From Tubulanus polymorphus (Eukaryota > Nemertea > Palaeonemertea > Tubulaniformes > Tubulanidae), in contig NC_134032.1 of NCBI RefSeq assembly GCF_964204645.1, positions 14,378,275 through 14,442,274 on the forward strand: a stretch of DNA of 64,000 nt. The letters are read 5' to 3'. Made by a program: the position numbers and the translations under genes. Under the pieces are notes generated by a model. That model was not told the origin of the DNA. It saw nothing but the letters and a program-made list of their open reading frames with translations, and ran no database searches. Shown piece after piece: positions 1-11,000 of this stretch; the stretch's first letter is position 1, and the number at the start of each line of letters is the position of its first letter.

Positions 1-1
1 T

Positions 2-580
2 CCGATATTCATTCCGGACCGAGCTCTTGTTCCGACAAGATGTTCGCTCAACTACTCTCCGACTTTTGAACGAGGCAGGGCATTTGGTCTCATAGGGCCA
101 ATTCTCTCTCATTGGAAGGGTCTCGCAGACGGCTGGGAGAGCACTGTATTAAGTGTCGTCGCTCCTATGATCGCGCTGTTTGTCGTGAACGTCATTTTGA
201 TTTTGGCGTTGATTGTGATCAAATTTTCACGAATTGGTAAAAGTCGTTCAGCAATAAAGAATCAAACTTCCAACACGTTAGAGTTACGCGCATTGAGAAT
301 GTCGTTTGCTCTTGTTGCTGTTTTCATCGGGTGTGAATCATTGATATTCATAGAAAGGATGCAGCGAGCTGGATTTCCTATTCCAGTCACTCTTATAGGT
401 AATTTAAACCATTATGAGACGCGGATGGTTCAGCGAAAGATCGCTATCGGTTTAACTGTAGTTGATTCGTGTATGAACTTTTTAGTCTATTGTTTGTCAA
501 ACAGTAAATTCAGACTCGCTGTTGTTCAAGTGAGCACACAGAAATGCAAACCCTGCCAGAAACGAACATTCGGCGAATAA
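2..580 (+). CDS. Rhodopsin-class peptide GPCR (FMRFamide-receptor-like), 3' part only
   Basis: The frame is open from the first bases of the window to a TAA at 578-580, so the start of the gene lies to the left. About 55 residues precede the Met at 167. The protein reads as the second extracellular loop (with a Cys near residue 14), a hydrophobic TM5 beginning near that Met (ALFVVNVILILALIVIKF), a basic third intracellular loop, TM6 (RMSFALVAVFIGCESLIFI) and TM7 ending in DSCMNFLVYCLSNSKFR. The last motif is a divergent N-x3-Y followed by a short helix-8 region, a pattern common in FMRFamide-type and related invertebrate neuropeptide receptors. It would act at the plasma membrane, coupling a peptide ligand to G proteins. 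The ligand class is inferred from TM7 only. An AATAAA at 896-901 could be its polyadenylation signal. Confidence 0.75.
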   Translation, partial: PIFIPDRALVPTRCSLNYSPTFERGRAFGLIGPILSHWKGLADGWESTVLSVVAPMIALFVVNVILILALIVIKFSRIGKSRSAIKNQTSNTLELRALRMSFALVAVFIGCESLIFIERMQRAGFPIPVTLIGNLNHYETRMVQRKIAIGLTVVDSCMNFLVYCLSNSKFRLAVVQVSTQKCKPCQKRTFGE

Positions 581-2057
581 TAATAGGAAAGCACATCTTT
601 ACGATTCATCGTATGATCGTATGGTCGTTATCTATAATCGCATGATATTTTCGTATCATCGTAAAGTTGTGCTGTGGCATCCGGCACCGATTTCATCGCA
701 ACATCGCAACATCGCAACATCGCAACAAATCAAACAAGTTTGATATATTCATGCGAAAATTAAACGTGCGCGGACTATACGCTGCGGATATTCTGAACGA
801 AAATTTTCAGTGGCTAGGATGAAACAGCCATTTCAGACATGAACTATCTGAAGATGCAACCGAACTTTTGATGGTGATATAAGGTGGCGTCGCTGAATAA
901 ACCGCCATTTTCATCCATATCCCGTCCTTGCTCGTTCTGAAAACTATAATTGTTTGATTCGGATTTACAGTTGTTGATGTGATGTCACACATGCACAGAC
1001 TAGCGGCACCTAGATGGATACTCACTTGCCACGAGTCGGAATCCTCATCTGATACTACTGAAAATGGGAATGTACCCCACTTACCCACTGGTCATGCCAC
1101 TGGTTCAAATACACACTAACTGTTATGACCGGCGACCCACGTAACGTGGTCAAATATCAAATTTATGAATATTTACTTTTTCATTTCAAATATTTCTTTC
1201 ATTCAGTGTCATTGCCGAAGCAAGTGACAGTTCCTTGGCGGATATTCAATTACTGGCCGATTTATCAGGTAAACCTGAAGTGGTCAATTTGGCCGCTGGG
1301 CACCAAAGACAAACTCATAAAAAGCTAAAAACCCACTATCTACAGATTAAATGAATTTAAAAACACAAGGATTTATTTATTCAATCTAAAATGTATAGAA
1401 TACTCGACGTTTCAATCTATCATCGCAGTGTCACGGGCGCGGGATATATTTTACATTTCGCATATTTTATTTGCAAATATTCTCTATTCCTATGTTATCC
1501 ATTATAAAAGCGATTTTAAATGTATGTCCACTCTTTTACTGTTTTCCTTGTCTTTTGATGTTAATATTTTATTGCATGTCATTTCCTATTGAACTTGTGT
1601 ATTATATGGAGCAATAAAATTAAAGTTCAAGTTCAAGGTTGCCTCGATGTGGATATTATCGGAGCTACCCATTTCTCGTATATTAGCGTCCCTGGCAATC
1701 GAAGACAAATCTCGTTGGTCAAACTGTATAGAAATTTATCCAAAAAAAATTGTAAAAACTCCTTGAATAAATCTTTAAAAAAATTAAAGTGATCTTTAAA
1801 TTAAATGTTATTTTAAGATATTTCATGTGTTTAGTTTTCAAATGAAATAGTAGAGACAGTTTCTAATAATACGATATAAAAATATTTAATATAGTGAGAT
1901 ATATTGCTATATTGAGACCAATTATTCCAATATGGAGTCAGTTTGACATATTTTTTGACATAGACATGTACTTTCTTGTTGTGAATTAATCTCTAGTTCT
2001 CAGCCACGAATCGTCCACAATCGATCAGAAAACTTTAAAACAGCAAAAAGGGATAAA
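581..2057. other. Intergenic, GPCR 3' flank and TTC39C 5' flank
   Basis: AT-rich spacer. It holds a short GCAACATC run (about 698-725), a repeat copy at about 1330-1425 that resembles 26.60-26.72 kb, and presumed TTC39C 5' sequence before the ATG at 2058. A pyrimidine stretch ending in an AG near 2002 could be the acceptor of a 5' UTR intron. No other gene is seen; the short open frames here have no recognisable content. Confidence 0.5.
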
Positions 2058-5000
2058 ATGTCATCAGCTGCAACCGCTTCGAAATCGGCATCTTTTACAT
2101 CTTCATCGTGTGAAGAGGATGAAGAGATGACGATGATAGCGGGTGAAGATGCCAGTCAGTTGGCGTTCACTGCGATTAGTATGATGCTCAATAATAACAT
2201 GAATGAAGCAGAAAAACTGTTCGAAAAATACAAGTAAGTTTAGAAATGGATTAGCCATATTTTTGATGTCACAATTAGATAGTGCGTTTGAGAGTAGTTA
2301 GTTACCTAATCGTTGGTGGTAAGCTTTTTATTTAGTTAGTTACCTAATCGTTGGTGGTGGTAAGCTTTTTATAATCGGATGGGCTTATACCAACGTGGTT
2401 TGTGAAAATATCCGATCGTGAAACTAAACCACAGACAGGTTACTGACTAGTTTGAGAGGGGCCCGAAATGGAGGTATCGTCGGGCGGTTGGGCCGGGGCG
2501 GGGTCCATCGATCAGCGGGCTGCTTTCTTGAGAAATAAATTTGGGTAAAAGTGCAGATCCGCACCTCTCGTGATTGAAGCAATCTGCTACTACAATCTTT
2601 CTACTCTCTCTAGTGAAGATAGCTTAAAATTAGCCAATGGCAATGTACTGAATTGCTGATGAAATTTTGAATCTGAAACAATGATATTTAATGTAATTGA
2701 TTGAACCGTTTACGCGGAGAAGTGCGGATCTGCACTTTTACCTAAATTTGAACTTCAACTCGAACCTCCTCCTCGAACCTCCTCTACTAGCCAGGGCTAT
2801 TATGGGTCCAGAGAGCATAACCCTTTCAATGCTGACAAACTAATACCCAAAAGTTCTGGAGTTACTGAATTTTAGGCATTACCCCAGCATGGTGTATCAT
2901 TAGTAACTAATGATTTTAACCGTGTTTGGTTGGTGCTGCCATCTTTCATTAGAGATGAAAACAAATTGTTTGTTTCGCTTTCAGAGATAAAAGTCCTCTG
3001 ATGAGCGCTGGTAGCAGTTTCGTCGCTTTCATGGTAAGAAATGGCGCCATCTCTCCTCCTACTCTTTATTTCCCTTCCTCTCTACTTCCCTTGTACCATC
3101 ATAGTTCTAATTGTGGGCTGCGTTGCCGCTTATGAGGACCAAGAAAGTAGAGAACACGTCTTTACTCATCATTCAGCATCACCTAACTTCATTTTCTCAT
3201 GAACTACACTTAATGGGAGTCAAAACATGATAATTACACAGATCCATCGTCTTGACAGCTACAATTAAGAAAAATACTTCTGGGCCCAGTTTCACGAAAA
3301 AGTTTAAGCCTAAAACGGTTAAGTTTGAATTGCTGTCCTCATTGAAAACATGAAGTTACCAATGGCATTTTTATTCTGGGCCCAGCTGTTGCCGACACGA
3401 ATGCATATTTTCAGAAAAAAATTCATTTTGATTTTTCTAGCAAGCGGTGATGTCGTTCGAGGACGAGAAACTCGCCGAGGCGATGCTGCGCTTACAAGAG
3501 ACTGAAAACCGTTGCAGCAGCAAGGGAGGATGGTTTAAATCATTTAAAACTAAATTCAAACGCAAAGAGGTTTGTATTAAACTAGTGACACCTGGTGGAT
3601 CCTCACTCGCCACATATGGAATCCTATATTGCCGCAGTAGTTGATATCCTACTGCACACTAGTGACACCTGGTGGATCCTCACTTGACACAAGTGGAATC
3701 CTCTATTGCCGCAGTAGCTGATGTCCTACTGCACACTAGCAACACTGTTGGATCCTCTCTTGCCACTAGTGGGATGCTCTTTTGCCACAGTAGTTGATGT
3801 CCTACTGCACACTAGCGACACCTGGTGGATCCTCACTCGCCACAAGTGGAATCCTCTGTTGTTGCAGTTGATGTCCTACTTCATACTAGGGACACCAGGT
3901 GAATCCTCACTTGCCAGTGGACTCCTCTATTGACGCAGTATTTATAATCCTATGCACAAGCGACACCTGGTGGATGCTCACTTGCCACATAAGCATCGGT
4001 GTATCCACATATTGTAAAATCCCTGGACCCAGTTCCACAGTCATGAGTTAGAGTTAACTCTGAGTTAAAGTTGGTTCATTTTCAATGAGGCTCAGAGATA
4101 AATCTTAACTCAGAACTGTGGAACTGGGTCCTTAGTTCTAGATAACTCTTGGGTTAGAGTTAGTTCATTTTCAATGAGTTAACTCCGAGTCAAATCTTAA
4201 CTCACAACTGTGGAACTGGACCCTGATTTTTAATTTCAGAATTGTGATGAGAATTTAGAACAGAGACTTCAATGTCAGATAATTGTAGCCGACAGTCAGT
4301 TGTATCAGGCGGTTCTAACGTTTATCAATCAGGATGTCGCTAGTTATATTAAAGGCGGTTGGATTCTACGCAAGGCGTGGAAAATCTACGATAAAACGTA
4401 CCACGAAATCAAACAGCTTTACGACAACATCGTCCATGACAACCAGTCGACTAATGGTCGACGTAAGTCGTCGACCGGTTTGAAACCGGTCGACGCGACC
4501 GTTAACTCGAACCGCGGTTCGCAATCTTTGAACGATATTAAGAATTTCGATGGTAATTCCGTCTGTTCGGACTACGGCGCGGACGCGATGACCGGCAGAC
4601 GAGATTCGGACTACGGCAGACGCGATTCGAACGTGAGTTTAAATTCGCAATCGTCGACCGATTCTCAACCGAGGCGATTACCGAGGATAAACTCGTTGCC
4701 GCACGGCGACGACCTGCCGGTGATTGTTGATGAACTCGGTAACGCTCTGACGGAAGATACGGTCGCTAGGTTGATGGGAGCGGTTAGTTTCGGTTACGGT
4801 ACGTTTCAGCTGTGTTTGTCGCTGATTCCGCCGAAGATTCTACGCATTATTGAATTTCTCGGGTTCGAAGGCGATCGAGATATCGGACTGCGAGCGATGG
4901 AATTCTCCAGTCACAGCAAGGATATGAAAGCTCCTTTATCCACGTAAGAGATTTATTATAGATTTATTTTCTCACCTTTTACAGGGTCCCTACGACTTCT

Positions 5001-8000
5001 TGATTCTTTAAAAACTCCTAAACAAGAAACATTTTGAAGGTCCTTTGAAACTCCTTTAAAAACTCCTTCAGTTTATAAGAAATTGAGAATTTGAATTACC
5101 TGTAGTTGTACATTAAGCTATGCCTAAATCGATTAGAAACTAAGTTTAGTAAAGACTGAGATAAACAGTACCGATTTAGGAGAAGTCTACAGCTATTGCG
5201 GTATGAAAGTTCACGCTTTAAAGAAATTTTGAATTTTCTCCTTGAAAACTCCTTATATCCAAGGATGACCGATCTGTTTTAGTGTTATAGAGGTTTTTGA
5301 AAAAAAATCTCTATCAATATTTTCTTTATTTTTCTATCGATAGTTTGGGATTGTTATGGTATCATACAGTGATACGACCATTTTTCTCAATAGATGGCGA
5401 CGCTGTAGATGCGGGTAAGATTCGAACCGCGACATCGATGATATTCGGGGTTTGAACCCTCTCTCATCTCTCGCTCTATTTTATAGGTGTTTCTGCTGCC
5501 GACGCTATTATCAAACGATGTGAAAGGGAATACCCAGACAGCGCCCTCTTTCTTTTCTTTAAAGGACGATCGCAGAGACTACAGGTAAAAATATTGTTAG
5601 ATTCGAATCCTGGATAATTAGGGAGGTCAGAGGATGGGACTACTACGAACGGGGCACAGGGACTCATTTTTTTGTGAAAAGTGCCAAGAAGAGAGATACC
5701 AGTTATTCTGATCCATGGCGCCACTAACCAGGAAGACCTGGAAAACTCAGGGAAAACTGCGGGAATTCTGAAAAAAATAACTAGGAAACTCTTTATCAAT
5801 ACGTGATTCTATGAAAAATGAATGAAATGTATCGAGAAATTTCTCTGATTCACTCGGGGAATGTTGTGCAATCACATCGAAAAATCTGCCAGGGAAGTAG
5901 TAAATTGGCTGAAAGTGGCGACACTGTGTGTTTAACCCTTTCACTGCTGACTAATTAATACCCTATAGTGCTGAAGATAATTTGAAAATTCTGAAAAGTT
6001 CCACCCTAGTGTGTTGAATAACGGGAATACCACTACAGTGCGTCTACACCGCGGTGCAGTCTACCGTTAGTTACTGATATTTCACTATGTTTGACAGGTG
6101 CTGCCATCTTTCAATAGAGATAATTGCTAATTACACCAATACACCGTGGTGCGGTGTACTAGTAAAATCCATCACTGATTTTTACCCCGAAATGCGGTGT
6201 AGACGCTCTGAATGGGTTAAAGAAGTTGTTTCGTAATATTTTTGTTCTCAGACTCACATCGAGGAATCATTAGTAATGTACGAATGCGCCGCGGTGCGGT
6301 GTACTAGCAAAATCCATCACTGATTTTTACCCCGAAATGCGGTGTAGACGCACTGAAAGGGTTAAAGAAGTTGTTTTGTAATATTTTCATTCTCAGACTC
6401 ACATCGAGGAATCATTAGTAACGTACGAATGCGCCGCGGTGCGGTGTACTAGCAAAATCCATCACTGATTTTTACCCCGAAATGCGGTGTAGAGGCACTG
6501 AAAGGGTTAAAGAAGTTGTTTTGTAATATTTTCATTCTCAGACTCACATCGAGGAATCATTAGTAACGTACGAATGCGCTCTGGAAGCGTCGCACGAACA
6601 ACGAGAGATTCAACTGATTTGTTTATACGAGATCGGCTGGAGTAACATGATTAAACTTAACTGGAAATCATCGGCGGAATGTTTCCTCAGATTGAAGGAA
6701 GAGTCTCGCTGGTCGAAGGCTTACTACGCTTATCTTACTGCACGTTAGTGTTCATAGATTGATCACTTCTAGTTTATGATTGATACAGCCTGCAATCACC
6801 CCTCGCCAGCCTGGAACCTGCTGCACCCATTTAGACAATCTGCATCCTGTAACCTGCAGCCCTTCAGACAATCTACAGCCTGTAACCTGCACCCCTTCAG
6901 ATAATCTGCAGCCTGTAACCTGCAGCCCTTCAGATAATCTGCAGCCTGTAACCAGCAGCCCTTCAGATAATCTGCAGCCTGTAACCTGCAGCCCTTCAGA
7001 TAATCTGCAGCCTGTAACCAGCAGCCCTTCAGATAATCTGCAGCCTGTAACCAGCAGCCCTTCAGATAATCTGCAGCCTGTATCCTGCAGCCCTTCAGAT
7101 AATCTGAAGCCTGTAACCTGCAGCCCTTCAGACAATCTGCAGCCTGTAACCAGCAGCCCTTCAGATAATCTGCAGCCTGTAATCTGCACCCCTTCAGATT
7201 ATCTGCAGCCTGTAACCAGCAGCCCTTCAGGTAATCTGCAGCCTGTAACCTGCAGCCCTTCAGATTGTCTGCAGCCCGTAACCTGCACCCCTTCAGTCAA
7301 TCTATAGGGGGTGATGTTACTACTGCATCTAACATGTATATTGTACTGTGTTATAGTGTGTTTCGGAGCGAATGGAGACCTGAATGAATCGTACAATTTA
7401 ATGAAACAAGTTCCCGGTTTAGTGAAACGCAAAAACAATCAAATTGAAGCTTTCGTCGCGCGTCGGGTGAGTAGAACCTTGACCTTTCAAACAGTTTAAC
7501 GAGTCTCAGTTGAAGTAAGACCGATAAATGGTCTCTCATTGTTACTAGGGTGATTGTCACCTGAATTGACTTCTAGGGATACAATGGTCTATGAAACCAG
7601 GCCCAGGTTACGGATTTACCCCTAAGGGTAACTTAAATACCCGGTCTATAAAACCAGGCCCAGGTTACGGATTTACCCCTAAGGGTAACTTAAATACGTG
7701 GTACCCGGTCTATAAAACCAAACCCAGGTTTAGGATTTATCCCTAGGGGTAACTTTGACACTAAGTTTATGGAACCGGGCCTAGATTGAGCATTACCCCC
7801 CCCCCGGTAGTTAAATCTTCTAAATCACTGCGTGTTTTCTTCTTTAAAAGGCGGAAAAGTTTCGAAAAGTTGAACCGACTCAGGATCAGTTGGTGATACA
7901 CGTGTTGGAAGTTTTATATTTGTGGAACACACTACCGTCGTGTAAAACAGAACACATCACAGCCATGCAGAAAGGTATCATCCTCCCCCGGCAGGGATTC

Positions 8001-11000
8001 GAACCTGATGGCATCGAGATTGCCACGGCACGAAACCCTGCCATAATCGACTGTGTGCGCAGATACATGCGCAGTTCAGATGATGTGATTTTTAGCCAAT
8101 CAGAAATCCCGTTTTATTTTATCCCGGGTTTTCCCATTTATAGTTCTTCCTTGAAATTTGCCTCAACGATTATACAACGAGCAATCTGATTGGTGCCGCC
8201 AGTTTTCGTTCGGAAAGCTGCGCATGTACCTGCGCACCCGGTCTACTGATGCAGGGGTTCGTGCCGTGGCTGAGTGTTGCGATGCCATCAGGTTCGAGTC
8301 CCTGCAGAGGGAGGATGAAAGGTATATTCAATTGTAAACTGGGATCTTTGTTAAAACCGTTGGAGACAAATACTTATGTCATTTTAATGGGATACCGGCA
8401 ACACCAGATGGCGCAGCAACAAAACACCCGGGTTATTCGTAGTGAAAATCAGTTCAATTTTTCGATGAAATTTGAACTTGATTTTGCTTTTAGAAGTACA
8501 GTGGACTTAAGTCATAGGTCAATGTCGGGTGGAATTTTTCACGTGTGATTTTCCAAAAGGGTACTTGGTCAGAAAAGGGGGGAGGGGTTCCGCAACTGGA
8601 TCCGCAACTGGGTGGGTATATTGGTTGCCGGTAACACCAGATGGCACAACAAAACACTGGGTTATTCGTAGTGAAAATCAGTTAAATGAAATTTGAACTT
8701 GATTTTTATGCGTCCAAATCCAAAAATTAGCAGTTAAGCCAAATTTAAGGACACGTTTATTTTCATGTATCTCGTATTTCAAAGATTTCATTCCGTTTTG
8801 CAGAATGTGAATCGTTGAACGATCGAAGTTTGTTTCATCTGCGTAGTCTAATCGAAGGCGCCCTCTGGCGTGAAGCGGGTGAAGTAGATTTAGCGATCCA
8901 GTGTTTCGAGGAAGCTATTGCTCGTCACAGTGGATGCAAAGATGATCAACACGTTCCGGCTTATGCTTCATTCGAACTCGGTACCATATATGCTAAACAT
9001 CCTGAGGTGAGTTCATGTTCTAGCCACTTGGGGGCGTTGGATGAGTTTTATGTTTAGGGACGTGGGGTTAGTGTGTGTACTAGCCACTGATAATCACCTT
9101 AATTTCCAGTAAGGCCTCTTACACGCATTGTAAAAGACTAATTCCTAAACACACATTCCATGCACACGCGCAACCGAGCTCGGTATCCCTTCCCTGTACC
9201 ATCAATTTTTTCTAACCCCAAAAAGTCCAAGTCCACATATCTAACAGCCATTTGGGGGCGTCGGATGAGTTTTATGTTTATACGTTAAGGGACGTGGGGT
9301 TAGTGTGTGTACTAGCCACTTGGGGGCGTCGGATGAGTTTTAAGTTTATACGTTAAGGGACGTGGGATTAGTGTGTGTACTAGCCACTTGGGGGCGTTGG
9401 ATGAGTTTTATGTTTATAGGGTAAAGGGACGTGGGGTTAGTGTGTGTACTAGCCACTTGGGGGCGTCGGATGAGTTTTAAGTTTATACGTTAAGGGACGT
9501 GGGATTAGTGTTTGTACTAGCCACTAGGGGGTGTTAGGTTAGTTTTGATATTCTATCAACGTGGGGACATTGACTCCATATGGTTTTATGTGCTCGGTGA
9601 CCTGCTGACCTGCTTACATTGTGCGGGTAACACTTGAAACGCTGCGGTCCTATCGTGTGGTTAAATGAACAATCAAATAAAGATCTGAACAACTTAAAGC
9701 AAGATAAACTAGAAGACTTTCTACCGGCTAGTTGTATGTTTCATTTCATTTTTTAGACGAGAACGAAAGGTAAAGAATTGTTGAACAAGGCTAAGGTAAG
9801 AATGATTAGATACCTCTTTAACTCTCTCTCTCTCGCTCTCAACTCAAATTAACATGTTTCCACTCTTAATAACTGTAACCCACACGTGCTATTAGCATTA
9901 GAGCCGGCTGTGGCAGGTGAGTCTAACTGACGAATGCTTTTTCTCCGCTACAGGATCTTTACGAAGGTTACGATTTCGAAAATCGTCTGCACGCGCGGAT
10001 AATGTCACGGCAACGGCTTTACTTCAAACACCCGACTGCAGCTAACAATACCAATAACAAATGTACGTTAATAATTAAACTATCTGTCGTCTATAACTCG
10101 ATCCAGTTTTGTAGATTTGTGACGTGCAGGGGCAACATATTTACAGTTAAATATTCAAAAAATTTGTCAGAAATAACCATAGTGTCTCTTACCAGGTAGT
10201 TCTGGACTTAGTTCCAGACTTTTGGACTCAGTTCCACAGTTCAGGATCCAGTCCCACAGTTTTGGACTCAGTTCCATAGTGCTGGACTCAGTTCCACAGT
10301 TCTGGACTCAGTTCCACACTTCTGAATCCAGTTCCACAGTTCAGGATCCAGTCCCACAGTTCTGGACTCAGTTCCATAGTGCTGGACTCAGTTCCACAGT
10401 TCTGGACTCAGTTCCACACTTCTGAATCCAGTTCCACAGTTCAGGATCCAGTCCCACAGTTCTAGACTCAGTTCCATAGTGCTGGACTCAGTTCCACAGT
10501 TCTGGACTCAGTTCCACACTTCTGAATCCAGTTCCACAGTTCAGGATCCAGTCCCACAGTTCTAGACTCAGTTCCATAGTGCTGGACTCAGTTCCACAGT
10601 TCTGGACTCAGTTCCACACTTCTGAATCCAGTCCCATGGTTCTGGACTCAGTTACACAGTTCTGGACTCAGTTCCGCAGTTCTGGACTCAGTTCCACTGG
10701 ACTCTTTGAGCGGCAACTATGAAACCAGATCCTGCAGGGTAGGGTCTACACTGCTGGTAACTTTGATCTGCTGTCTATACAACTGCCCCAGTTACCCCAG
10801 TGTTTATATCTTTTCTATAGAACCAGATCCCGCAGTTTTCTGTCTCATGATTTTTTCCTTTTTCCTTATAGACTAGAAAATGATACTGATGTTTTTTGTA
10901 TGGAATCATTCATTTATTAGATACACTTGAATTTTTCAACTCCCTCCCCTGTACACAAAATCAGCCATTGTTTCATATACATTACTTGCACTTAACCCTC

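Noticed and set aside
6752-7307. Long open frames on both strands (repeated SPSDNLQPVTC or GCRLSEGLQVT)
   Set aside because: They are the 33-bp minisatellite of TTC39C intron 7; a stop-free unit divisible by three keeps any frame open.
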